A DNA stretch of 48,724 nt from an uncultured Halomonas sp. (GTDB taxonomy: Bacteria > Pseudomonadota > Gammaproteobacteria > Pseudomonadales > Halomonadaceae), in contig NZ_CAMPKE010000022.1 in the NCBI RefSeq assembly GCF_946887195.1, positions 1 to 48,724 of the forward strand. Direction: 5' to 3'. The number at the start of each line of letters is the position of its first letter. The first letter of the stretch is position 1. Positions 24,980 to 33,343 of the stretch are shown one piece after another. The translations under genes were made by a program, and so were the position numbers. The notes beneath the pieces were generated by a model. That model saw only the letters and a list, made by a program, of their open reading frames with translations, was not told the DNA's origin and searched no databases.

Positions 24980-26386
24980 TCATTGCAATGCGAAACGCAG
25001 CGACGCCATCAAGCCCAGCCCCCATTCGATACCGAGGCTCGCCAGAATCAGCAACGCGACGCTCGCCAGCATCGCCAGCTTGGATACGCTTCCCAGCACG
25101 TGCACCTCGCCCGCCTGCGGCTGGAACATCGTCACCGCGATCACACGCAGGTAGTAGAACAGCGAGACCACGGTATTGATCGCGGCGACCACGGCCAACC
25201 AGCCATAGCCGGCGTCGATAGCCGCCTCGAACAGCAGGAACTTACCGAAGAAGCCGACCAGCGGCGGAATGCCCACCAGCGACAGCAGTGCCAAGATCAG
25301 TCCCGCCGTGGCGATGGGCTGCGCTCGCGCCAGGCCGCGATAGTCATCCAGCGCGGTGCGCCCGCGCAGGTGGGTGACCACGGCGAAGGCGGCCAGGTTG
25401 GCCAGCGCGTAAGCAGCGAGAAACGCCAGCAGGGCGCGCAGCGCCTGGGTATCGGTGCCGATCACCACCACTGCCATCAGCGCATAGCCCGATTGCGACA
25501 CCGACGACCAGCCGAGCAGGCGGCGCAAATCGCTCTGGCGCAGCGCCGCCAGGTTGCCCAGCGTCATGGTGACGACGGAAATGAGCGCGACGATGGCCTG
25601 CCAGGCCTGATCCATCGGTAGCAGCGAGACGAAACGCGCCAGCGCCAACGCCGCGCCGATCTTGGGCGCCACGCTGAGTAACGCGGCGATCGGCATTGGT
25701 GCGCCCTGGGCGACGTCCGGCATCCAGGCGTGGGCGGGGAACGCCGCCAGCTTGAAGCTCAGGCCGAGCACGATGCAGGCGGTAGCGATACTCAGCGCCC
25801 AAGGGTCGGCGCCGGTCAACGCCTCGGCACTGCGCGTATAGTCGGTGTCGCCGACCAGGCCGAACAGCACCACCACGCCGATCACCAGCAAGGCATTGGT
25901 CAGCGCGCCGATCAGGAAGTACTTCATGCCCGCTTCCAGCGCCGGCGCCCAGGCGCGGTGATAGGCGACCAGCGGGTAGCTGGCCGTCGACGACAGTAGC
26001 ACGCCAACCACCAGCTCCATGGCGTCGTTGGCCGAAGCCATCATGATCGCGCCGAGCAGCGTGAGCAGGATCAGCGCGTAGTATTCGCCATGCCGCCGGT
26101 CGCTGCGCATCCACTGCGGTGACAGCAACACGGCCACCGCGCCGCTCAGCAATATCAGCAACTTGGCCGCGATCGCCGGGCCATCCAATGCCCAGACGCC
26201 GGAAAAGCTCAGCATCGGTGCCTGGGTCCACTGCCTGGCACTGAAAACCGCCGCCAGAACCAGCGCAACCAGCGCCAGCCCGGCGGCCCAGGCCTGGCGC
26301 CGATGCGACGCAAAGGCCGCGAACAGCACGATGATCACCGCGCCGATCAGCAGGATGAGCTCGGGCAGCAGGTCACCGACCGGCAT
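24980..26386 (-). CDS. nuoN: NuoN-like antiporter subunit of the complex I-like operon
   Basis: 468 aa with about 13-14 helices. It is homologous to the proton-pumping NuoN subunit: the TM7 lysine region FKLAAFPAHAWMPDVAQGAP and SVAPKIGAALALARF keep the channel lysines; the TM5 acidic position seems changed, as the segment reads AMELVVGVLLSSTASYPLVAYHRAW. It is the last gene of the operon and its ATG overlaps the preceding stop (TGATG). See the findings for why the complex is unlikely to be standard complex I. Confidence 0.88.
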   Translation of the reverse strand: MPVGDLLPELILLIGAVIIVLFAAFASHRRQAWAAGLALVALVLAAVFSARQWTQAPMLSFSGVWALDGPAIAAKLLILLSGAVAVLLSPQWMRSDRRHGEYYALILLTLLGAIMMASANDAMELVVGVLLSSTASYPLVAYHRAWAPALEAGMKYFLIGALTNALLVIGVVVLFGLVGDTDYTRSAEALTGADPWALSIATACIVLGLSFKLAAFPAHAWMPDVAQGAPMPIAALLSVAPKIGAALALARFVSLLPMDQAWQAIVALISVVTMTLGNLAALRQSDLRRLLGWSSVSQSGYALMAVVVIGTDTQALRALLAFLAAYALANLAAFAVVTHLRGRTALDDYRGLARAQPIATAGLILALLSLVGIPPLVGFFGKFLLFEAAIDAGYGWLAVVAAINTVVSLFYYLRVIAVTMFQPQAGEVHVLGSVSKLAMLASVALLILASLGIEWGLGLMASLRFALQ

Positions 26387-27870
26387 CAGCGGCCCCCTAC
26401 CAGCACGGCGGCAGAGGCCTCGATGACGCCGAGCAGAAAGCGCGGGTAGACGCCGATCACGACGATGCCGAGCGACAGCACGCCGAGCACGCCCCACTCG
26501 GCCCGCTTCAAGTCGGGAAACTGAGCGAGATGGAGCGGACGGCTAGCGAAGAACAGTCGACGCAACAAGTCCAGGAACAGTGCCGCTGTGATCAAAATGC
26601 CGAGCACGCCGATTACCGCCAGCCACGGGTAGACGGCGAAGGTGCCGGCAAAGATCTGGAACTCGGCGACGAAGCCGGCCAGCCCCGGCATGCCCAGGCT
26701 GGCGAACGCCGCGAGCACGCTGAAGCCGGTCAGCAGCGGCGCCTGGCGGGCCAGGCCACCGTAACGCTCAAGTTCGTATTCGCCGGTGCGCTGCCAGAAG
26801 GAGCCGCAGATCAGAAACAGCGCGCCGGTGATCAGGCCGTGGGCGACCATCTCCACCGTCGCCCCGGTCAGCGCCAGCTGGCGGGCAGCGATATTGTCGC
26901 CCAGAGCCGCGGCGGCCACGGCGATGCCCAGCACCGTATAGCCCATGTGATTGATCGAGGTGTAGGCGATGCGCCGCTTGAGGTTGGATTGCCCGAGCGC
27001 GACCAGCGCACCGTAGAGAATCGCCACCAGCGCGACGATGGCGACCGCCAGCGCGTAGCGGGCGAAGGTTGCCTGCATCATGGCCAATGGCAGGCGAATC
27101 ATGCCGTAGGTGCCCATCTTGAGCAGCACCCCGGCGAGGATCGCCGAGGCCGGCCCCGGCGCATCGACGTGCGCCTGCGGCAGCCAGGTATGCAGCGGCA
27201 CCAGCGGCGTCTTGATCGCGAAACCCAGCATCAGCGCCAGGAACACCAGCCCGGCATAGAGCCCGCCAGCCAGCGGCTGCCGCTCGATCAGCACGCGCAT
27301 GTCGAAGCTGTGCGGCTCGAGCGAGAGATACAGCCCGATGATCGCCAGCAACAGCAGCAGCGAGCCGGCGAAGGTGTAAAGAAAGAACTTCAGCGCCGAG
27401 ACCTGCGGCTCGCCGTGCCCCCAGCGACCGATCAGAAAATACATGCCGACCAGCGTCAGATCGAAGAATACATAGAACAGCAGCAAGTCGAGTGCCAGGA
27501 ATACGCCCAGCGACATCGTCTGCAAAAACAGCAGCCAGGCGTAGTACTGATGCGGCTGGCCACGGGTATCCACCGGGTAGACGATGGCGGCGACGAACAG
27601 CAGCGCGCTCATCGTCGCGATGGCGAGCGCGATGCCATCCACCCCGACCCGGTAGGCCACACCCAGCGACGGCACCCAGCGCACCTCGTCGATATGCTGG
27701 AACAGCGGCCCTCCCGGGTCGAAGCCGAACCAGGCCAGGATCAGCGCCAGCAGCGACACGCTCGCCACACCCGCCGCGAATCGACGCGCGAGTGCCGCGC
27801 TCCAGCGCGATGATGCGGCAAGCGCAAGCGCCCCCAGCAGGGGAATGGCCAGGGCGATGGTAAGAATCAC
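26386..27870 (-). CDS. nuoM: NuoM-like antiporter subunit
   Basis: 494 aa starting at a GTG that overlaps the nuoL stop by 4 nt (GTGA). It is homologous to proton-translocating NuoM: KTPLVPLHTWLPQAHVDAPG with ILAGVLLKMGTYGMIRL (channel lysines kept). The TM5 position that is normally Glu in the FYVFFE-type segment is Asp137 here (FYVFFDLTLVGMYFLIGRWG). A longer ATG reading 64 codons upstream is embedded in nuoL and rejected. The A-to-N operon is on one strand with overlapping or closely spaced genes. Confidence 0.88.
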   Translation of the reverse strand: MILTIALAIPLLGALALAASSRWSAALARRFAAGVASVSLLALILAWFGFDPGGPLFQHIDEVRWVPSLGVAYRVGVDGIALAIATMSALLFVAAIVYPVDTRGQPHQYYAWLLFLQTMSLGVFLALDLLLFYVFFDLTLVGMYFLIGRWGHGEPQVSALKFFLYTFAGSLLLLLAIIGLYLSLEPHSFDMRVLIERQPLAGGLYAGLVFLALMLGFAIKTPLVPLHTWLPQAHVDAPGPASAILAGVLLKMGTYGMIRLPLAMMQATFARYALAVAIVALVAILYGALVALGQSNLKRRIAYTSINHMGYTVLGIAVAAAALGDNIAARQLALTGATVEMVAHGLITGALFLICGSFWQRTGEYELERYGGLARQAPLLTGFSVLAAFASLGMPGLAGFVAEFQIFAGTFAVYPWLAVIGVLGILITAALFLDLLRRLFFASRPLHLAQFPDLKRAEWGVLGVLSLGIVVIGVYPRFLLGVIEASAAVLVGGR

Positions 27871-29750
27871 AGAGCAGCTCCTATCACCAGCAGAATCAGG
27901 ACGATGGCGAAGCCGGCGGCGATGCCGGTGTAGTAGTGGTGGGTCTGGCCGCTCTGGGCGCGGCGCGCCCACTGCCCACCCCAATCGATCAAGCGCGACA
28001 GCGAGCCGGGCAGGCCCTCGGCGAGCGTCTCTCCGCGCGCCGAGCCCCGCCGTGCCAGCCATGCGCCGAAGCGCGCCGTGCCGCGCAGCCCGGCATCGAC
28101 GACATCGTCATCGAAGCGCGCCAATCTTGCGCTGGTGGCACTCACGCCTGTCGCAATGCCTTGCGTTAGCATCGGCAGGCCAAACCAGGCCGCCGCCGCG
28201 CCCTGCCAACGGCGTGGCACCAACCACCACTCATGGCGCGCCGTGCCAATACCCCAAACAATACCCAGCAGCACCAGCACCAGCGAGACGGCGAGCAGCC
28301 ACGTATGGCTTGAGGGCCGGTCGATGTTCAGCAGCGCGGTCGCCGTTTCGTGCACCTCGGGCCACCATAGCAGCGAGAGCAGCAGGGTCGCGCCGGCCAG
28401 CGAATGCAATGCCCAGGTCGCGGGGCTCGGCGGCGCGGGAGACCCAGTACGCGGTAATCGTTCGTCACGACGCGGGCGACCATAGGCCAATAGCTGAAAG
28501 CGTGTCGCGTAGAGCGCGCTCAAGCCCCCGGCGAGCGCCACCAGCAGCGCCAGCCACGTCGCCTGATGGTTGGCCACGGCGGTGATCTGCTCCTTGCTCC
28601 AGGCCGCGCCCAGCGGGATCATTCCCGCCAGTGCCAGGCTCGATATCAGGGTGGTCGCCGCGATTCCCGGCAGGCGGCGACCCAGGCGCATGGTATCCAG
28701 TCGATAACTACCGCTCTGGCGCTCGGCCAGCCCCGCCGAGAGGAACAGCCCCGCCTTCATGCAGGCATGCGCGATGAAGTGCAAAAGCGCCACATTGGGA
28801 AAGCCCACGCCCACCGCCAGCCACATCAACCCGTACTGTGCCGAGGTCGAGGCCGCCAGCAGCTTCTTGGCGTGATTCTGGACGGCGCCGACCACGCCAG
28901 CGGCCAGCGCGGTAACAAGGCCGATGGCGATGACCACCGGCGCGAACCACGCCACCTCGGAAAGCGCCGGCTGCAGGCGGACGAGCAGATAGACGCCCGC
29001 CGCGACCATGGTCGCCGCATGCAGCAGTGCCGAGACCGGCACCGGCCCCGACATCGCCGCGAACAGCCAGGCCGAGAACGGCACCTGCGCCGACTTGGCC
29101 GCCGCCGCAAGTACGATTCCGGCCACCGCGACATGCAGGTAGCCACCATCGAGCGCCGCGAGATCCGCATAGCCGAAGCCGCCACTACCGGCGAACACCG
29201 CCGCGGCGGCGATGTATAGCCCCAGGTCGCCGAAGCGCGTGATCAGAAAGGCGCGCGCGGCATCCTTGGCAATCTCGCCCTCGCCCCAGCGCTGTGCGAT
29301 CAGTGCCCAGGAACAGGCACCGACCAGTTCCCAGGCGATCAGCAGGGTCAATAGGTCGCTGGCCAGCACCAGCAACTGCATGGTGCCGACGAAGGCCACC
29401 AGCAGTGCGAGCAGGCGCGCATCGCCCGACGCCACATGCAGCCGGTCGTCTTTGAGCGCCAAGTCGTGATAGCCGGTGTAAACCACGATGGGCAGTGCGA
29501 TCAGCGGCACCGCCAACACAAACACCGCGCCCGCCGTCGACAGGCCAAGGGTCAGCTCGAGCGCATCGCTCCAGCGGTAGGTAGCGAGTGGGGCACCCCA
29601 CTCGCTACCTACCGCGACGCCGGCCAACACCAGGCTAGCCAGCACCGCCATCGCCGCGCACAAGGTCAGCCCGGTGCGCTGCAGCCGCGGGCCGCCGAGA
29701 TAGATCAGCGGCGCCAGCAGTAGCGGCAATAGCGCGACCGACCACAGCAT
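27867..29750 (-). CDS. nuoL: NuoL-like antiporter subunit
   Basis: 627 aa, including the C-terminal transverse-helix extension typical of NuoL. Core antiporter motifs are kept: IAWELVGACSWALI (Glu of TM5), AKSAQVPFSAWLFAAMSGPV and SALLHAATMVAAGVYLLVR (TM7-8 lysine and histidine). The start ATG overlaps the nuoK stop (TGATG). Codons 46-59 are made of a perfect 20-bp inverted repeat (29574-29615), an odd insertion-like feature in an extramembrane loop. The long C-terminal helix suggests it still docks along M, N and K. Confidence 0.9.
   Translation of the reverse strand: MLWSVALLPLLLAPLIYLGGPRLQRTGLTLCAAMAVLASLVLAGVAVGSEWGAPLATYRWSDALELTLGLSTAGAVFVLAVPLIALPIVVYTGYHDLALKDDRLHVASGDARLLALLVAFVGTMQLLVLASDLLTLLIAWELVGACSWALIAQRWGEGEIAKDAARAFLITRFGDLGLYIAAAAVFAGSGGFGYADLAALDGGYLHVAVAGIVLAAAAKSAQVPFSAWLFAAMSGPVPVSALLHAATMVAAGVYLLVRLQPALSEVAWFAPVVIAIGLVTALAAGVVGAVQNHAKKLLAASTSAQYGLMWLAVGVGFPNVALLHFIAHACMKAGLFLSAGLAERQSGSYRLDTMRLGRRLPGIAATTLISSLALAGMIPLGAAWSKEQITAVANHQATWLALLVALAGGLSALYATRFQLLAYGRPRRDERLPRTGSPAPPSPATWALHSLAGATLLLSLLWWPEVHETATALLNIDRPSSHTWLLAVSLVLVLLGIVWGIGTARHEWWLVPRRWQGAAAAWFGLPMLTQGIATGVSATSARLARFDDDVVDAGLRGTARFGAWLARRGSARGETLAEGLPGSLSRLIDWGGQWARRAQSGQTHHYYTGIAAGFAIVLILLVIGAAL
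29574..29615. repeat. Perfect 42-bp palindrome inside nuoL
   Basis: Two perfectly complementary 20-bp arms flank a 2-nt loop (CA at 29594-29595). The left arm begins GCGGTAGGTAGCGAG and the right arm ends CTCGCTACCTACCGC. It is in frame and encodes residues 46-59 of NuoL (AVGSEWGAPLATYR). A perfect stem this long is unusual in coding DNA. Confidence 0.9.
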
Positions 29751-30055
29751 CAGTGTTTCAGCCCGCTCAGCGCTTCGGTCGTGTCGGCCTGCTTGCCGCG
29801 ATAGACCGCCACCACCAACGCGAAGCCCATGGCCATCTCGATGGCCATCACCGCCATGACGACGATGGTCAATAGCTGGCCCTCCGGGGCGCCGTCACCG
29901 CTCAGCGCCCAGAACGCCACGGCGGCGAGCATCACGCCACCCAGCATCAGTTCGAGCCCCATCATCAGCATCACGAACGATTGCTGCGAGAGTGCGCCGT
30001 AGAGCCCAATGCCGATCAGCGCAGCCGCCAGGAGTAAAAGCGTCGTTAGTGTCAT
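29750..30055 (-). CDS. nuoK: NuoK-like subunit
   Basis: 101 aa with three helices, normal for NuoK (MrpC homologue). The two conserved membrane glutamates are present in MGLELMLGG (about residue 34) and AIEMAMGFALVV (about residue 73). It lies between nuoJ (26-bp gap) and nuoL (overlapping). Retention of both glutamates suggests the proton path through K is intact. Confidence 0.9.
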   Translation of the reverse strand: MTLTTLLLLAAALIGIGLYGALSQQSFVMLMMGLELMLGGVMLAAVAFWALSGDGAPEGQLLTIVVMAVMAIEMAMGFALVVAVYRGKQADTTEALSGLKH

Positions 30056-30081
30056 GTCAGCCTCCTTGCCTATTCGGTTAC

Positions 30082-30696
30082 TTAGTGATGATGCCCGTGA
30101 CCACCGCTCTCGCCCTCCTCCGGCGGCTGTCCCGCCGGCTCGCCCTCCGGCACCAGTCCCGGCGGCTTCGATCCCGCATCGGCGACACCGTAACGCCCGC
30201 GCTGGCTCGATAGCACCACCACGCCGATCATGCAGGTCAGCAGCACGATGCCCGCCGACTCGAAGATCAGCATCGAATCGCCGAGCAGCTCACGCCCCAG
30301 CGAGGCCACCGGCTCGAGATCGGCCGGCAGCGGGCGTTCGGGAAACTCGGCGAACAGCGCCATGGCGCCGAGCACCACGAAGCCGACCGCGCCGACGGCC
30401 ATCGCGACGCGCTCCTGGTGGACCATGTTCATCGGGTTGAGCCCCGCCGGATTCATCATGAACATGACCATGAACAGCGCCATCACCATCATCTCGACGG
30501 CCATCATGAAGAACATCGCCACGCCCAGATACACCGCCGCCAGCAGCAGCATGATCGCGCCCACGGCGATGAACGAGACGAGCAGGAAAAACGACGCACG
30601 CACCATCGAGTCGGTACGGAACACCCGCCAGCCACTGTAGACGGCCAGCGCCGCCAGCAGGAAGAAGGTGATATCGACACCGACGCCGTCATTCAT
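30082..30696 (-). CDS. nuoJ: NuoJ-like subunit with Met-rich helix and His tail
   Basis: 204 aa. Helical membrane protein corresponding to NuoJ: YLGVAMFFMMAVEMMVMALF is the counterpart of the TM3 segment YLGAVMVLFLFV. That region and what follows are exceptionally Met-rich, and the C terminus ends in GESGGHGHHH. The start at 30696 is preceded by GGAGG; an upstream in-frame ATG lies in the intergenic repeat-like stretch and is rejected. Divergent from textbook NuoJ but in the correct operon place. Confidence 0.82.
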   Translation of the reverse strand: MNDGVGVDITFFLLAALAVYSGWRVFRTDSMVRASFFLLVSFIAVGAIMLLLAAVYLGVAMFFMMAVEMMVMALFMVMFMMNPAGLNPMNMVHQERVAMAVGAVGFVVLGAMALFAEFPERPLPADLEPVASLGRELLGDSMLIFESAGIVLLTCMIGVVVLSSQRGRYGVADAGSKPPGLVPEGEPAGQPPEEGESGGHGHHH

Positions 30697-30741
30697 GGCA
30701 AGCCTCCGCTCTTCATTACAACAATTCATTACAGCAACTCA

Positions 30742-31668
30742 TTACAACAACGCCGCTGCGCCAGCCCATATAAGATCGACGAACGACAGCGGCAATAGCA
30801 CCACCCACATCAGGGTGACGCAGCGCTCCGGCGCCAGTCTCGGCAGCAGATGCCCCAGTAGCGATAGCACGGCCAGCACTGCGAGCATCTTCAGCACCAG
30901 CCACAGTGGGCCCGGCAGCCATGGCCCCAGCCAGCCGCCGAGAAAGGCGCTAGCCGCGACGCCGCTGAAAGCCACCAGCATCATTGCCCGAGCGGTCTCC
31001 CAGACCAACCGTGGTGGCCCCGATATTTCCGATGCCGTGCCGCCGGCCAGGTCGGTCGAGTCGGCCAGGTTAAGCGGCCCCCAGAAGGTAATCCCCAGCC
31101 CGACGATCAAAAACAGCGGCAGGCCCAGCGGCTGGCGAATAACGTTCCACAGCTCCGCCTGCGAGGCCACCACCTGCGAGAACTGCAGCGACTCGGCCGG
31201 CAGCGCCACGCCGATCAGTACGAACATGCTGATCAAAATGTAGGAGAGCCCCAACGCTACATAACGGTAAGCGCCGATCAGCGCGAACAGTGAATTGGCC
31301 GACCAGCCATGCAGGAAGATCACCACCGTGGCCAGCGCCTCCACGCTGCCCCATAGCACCACGCCGGTTGGCAGATCGGTGGCGATCAGCGAATCCGACC
31401 ATGGCACCAGTGCCAGCCCGATCGCCGCCAGCATCAAATAGAGCGCCGGCGCCAACCGCCAGGCCTGCCAGTCCGGCGCCTCAGTGGCATTGGCCGACTG
31501 CATCAAGAGCCAGGCGCCACGCGCCAGCGGTGCCTGCCAGGCACTGCCGGTCTGCGGCATGCCGAGCGCACCGGCGATCAGGCGATCCAGCACCGCGACC
31601 GCATAGGCACCAATAGCCAGCGCGAGAAACACCGTGAGCGTTGGCAGTACGAGCTGCTCCCAGATCAT
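30742..31668 (-). CDS. nuoH: Divergent NuoH-like subunit
   Basis: 308 aa, somewhat short for NuoH (about 325-345), with about eight helices. The match is clear in WRLAPALYLMLAAIGLALVP, GWSANSLFALIGAYR and FLGGWLGPWLPGPLWLVLK. Key features are missing: no ERR...GPNR motif near the N terminus; the ISYEV-type segment reads LSYIL (residues 141-145, Glu replaced by Ile144); and the acidic quinone-loop PFDLPEAESE is replaced by PLNLADST (198-205), although SEISG at 213-217 matches the EYSG end of that loop. Its ATG overlaps the B-D fusion stop by 4 nt. Normal quinone chemistry through this subunit seems unlikely. Confidence 0.78.
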   Translation of the reverse strand: MIWEQLVLPTLTVFLALAIGAYAVAVLDRLIAGALGMPQTGSAWQAPLARGAWLLMQSANATEAPDWQAWRLAPALYLMLAAIGLALVPWSDSLIATDLPTGVVLWGSVEALATVVIFLHGWSANSLFALIGAYRYVALGLSYILISMFVLIGVALPAESLQFSQVVASQAELWNVIRQPLGLPLFLIVGLGITFWGPLNLADSTDLAGGTASEISGPPRLVWETARAMMLVAFSGVAASAFLGGWLGPWLPGPLWLVLKMLAVLAVLSLLGHLLPRLAPERCVTLMWVVLLPLSFVDLIWAGAAALL

Positions 31669-32969
31669 GCCCGGCGCTCCTTGGGTGATGCCGCGTGAGG
31701 CTCGCTGGTCCACGCATCCAGCGGCCATTCGGAGACCGCCGCCAGTTCCAGGCTGGCGATCGCCGCCAGCGCCTCGCCCCACTCCAACCCCGGCAGCAGG
31801 CCGTCGAGCAGGTAGCTGGCATCTTCGGGGCGCTGTTCATCCCAGCGGCCGCGTGGCGTCTCGACATCAGTCGCCTGGGTGTGGATATCCTCCCGCACCG
31901 CCCGCCGGGCCAGCACCAGTGACTGATCGATCTCCGCCAATAGCTGCCACCAGCGAGCCCGGGTATCGCCCTCTCGCTGGCATACCGTCGAAAAGCCCAG
32001 GCGACGATAGTGGGCGTCCTCGCTGCGCAGGTCGTCATCGATTCCCGCAGCGCGCGCGGCAGGGCCGCCAATCCGGCGGGCCCGTTCGGCGTCGAGCGCG
32101 CCGCTGGCCGTCATCGCCAGGCCGAAGAAGCCGCAGCGCATCAGCATTCGGCGTAGCCCATCGATCCTGCTGTCCACCGTGAGCGTGTTCGCCAGGCGCA
32201 GTGCATGCAGGCCGGCGCTCTCGAGCCCGGCGAGACGTAGGCCGTGATACATATGACGAAGATGGTGGCGTGCGCGGGCCAGTTCGAGCTCGGCGATCGG
32301 CACCGGTTGCTGGCGGGCGGCGAAGAACACCGCCTCGAGCCCCAGCGGATGGGGTGCGGACTGCGTAGTCCAGGATTGGACGAGATCGCCCTGCAGGGTG
32401 ACCTGGGCGCTCATGCCGGGCGGCAAAGCGGGCAGGAACGGCCCCAGCGTGAAGGTCAGCGAATCCAGCGTCAGGCCATCGCGAATATCGTCGTGCATGT
32501 TCATGGCCATGGGGCGGCCATAGGGCACGCCGCCCATCATGCCTTCGCCGCCCTGACCAAAGTCCCCGCGCCCTTCCCAGGGATTGGGCGGTTCATCCGG
32601 CAGCAGGCGGGGCGAGCTTCCCCGTCGCCCCTGCATGAGTTCGCGGTATACCGCGCATAGCGCCCCGGGTAGATCATCGAGACCGTCGACCCGAGTGGCA
32701 CTGAGCAGTTCCTCGAACGGCTCGGTACGGAACCAGACGCTGGCGAAGGGGGCGGGTAACTGGTCGTGCACCCGGCGCAGCGCCTCGTGCTGATCAATCG
32801 GCACGCCACCGGCCACCAGCAGCACGCTGGCATGACGCGGCGAATCGACCCACTCGATGCCCGGTGTCAGTGCCAAGTGGCGTAGCACCGCATCACCGCT
32901 AACCCCCAATGCAGGAAAGACGGGCACCGGTGCACGTGCCGCCAAGCGCCCGAGCCAACTCACTGCCAT
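31665..32969 (-). CDS. Degenerate NuoB-NuoD fusion protein
   Basis: 434 aa. Residues about 20-85 resemble NuoB (SPRHASVLLVAGGVPIDQHE then RRVHDQLPAP, matching the family's SPRQADLIVVAGT...VYDQMPEP) but all cluster cysteines are absent; the only cysteines are at 105, 279 and 330. Residues about 155-415 resemble NuoD: DGLTLDSLTFTLGPFLPALP, then LRRMLMRCGFFG, then GGPAARAAGIDDDLRSEDAHY and LGFSTVC, which align with the GPMLRGSGIEWDLR...YDRMDF region. The GPQHP quinone motif is missing. The start at 32969 overlaps the nuoA-like stop by 10 bp. No iron-sulfur N2 cluster can form here. Usually databases call such proteins NuoD-related. Confidence 0.75.
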   Translation of the reverse strand: MAVSWLGRLAARAPVPVFPALGVSGDAVLRHLALTPGIEWVDSPRHASVLLVAGGVPIDQHEALRRVHDQLPAPFASVWFRTEPFEELLSATRVDGLDDLPGALCAVYRELMQGRRGSSPRLLPDEPPNPWEGRGDFGQGGEGMMGGVPYGRPMAMNMHDDIRDGLTLDSLTFTLGPFLPALPPGMSAQVTLQGDLVQSWTTQSAPHPLGLEAVFFAARQQPVPIAELELARARHHLRHMYHGLRLAGLESAGLHALRLANTLTVDSRIDGLRRMLMRCGFFGLAMTASGALDAERARRIGGPAARAAGIDDDLRSEDAHYRRLGFSTVCQREGDTRARWWQLLAEIDQSLVLARRAVREDIHTQATDVETPRGRWDEQRPEDASYLLDGLLPGLEWGEALAAIASLELAAVSEWPLDAWTSEPHAASPKERRA

Positions 32970-33307
32970 GTGAACACTCCCTCGCGCCAGGCGTAAACGA
33001 TGCCCACCGCGAGAATGGCGAGGAACATGCCCATTTCCATCATCGCCATCATGCCTTTTTCGACGAACATCACCGCCCACGGGTACATGAACATCATCTC
33101 CATCTCGAAGGCGATGAGCAGCAACGTCATGGGATAATAGCGAATGTGGTAGCGGCTCCAGGCGTGGGTATCGGGAAGCCCGCCGCCCAGAAAAGGCGCG
33201 CGCTGAGAGTAGCCAGGCAATCGCTGATGGCGCATGGGTAACCATTGCGCCAATAGCGCACCGCCCAAGCCAGTCAGCATGATAACGAGAAGGGCGGTCA
33301 GCTCCAT
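32960..33307 (-). CDS. nuoA: NuoA-like subunit
   Basis: 115 aa with three helices. RYYPMTLLLIAFEMEMMFMYPWAV and MGMFLAILAVGIVYAWREGVFTW match the C-terminal two-thirds of NuoA. The conserved YECG cysteine loop is replaced by APFLGGG, and the FDVE acidic pair reads FEME. Met-rich, like the J subunit. It is the first nuo-type gene and starts 36 bp after the copper-storage protein stop; a shared transcript is plausible. Confidence 0.83.
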   Translation of the reverse strand: MELTALLVIMLTGLGGALLAQWLPMRHQRLPGYSQRAPFLGGGLPDTHAWSRYHIRYYPMTLLLIAFEMEMMFMYPWAVMFVEKGMMAMMEMGMFLAILAVGIVYAWREGVFTWQ

Positions 33308-33343
33308 GCGGTCCCTCGCGTCGCTGGCACGGATTAGGATGGA

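Noticed and set aside
26530..27813. Long open frame of over 400 codons antisense to nuoM
   Set aside because: It is the reverse of a well-supported nuoM gene in GC-rich DNA; its composition (Gln/Arg/His-rich) is typical of antisense shadow.
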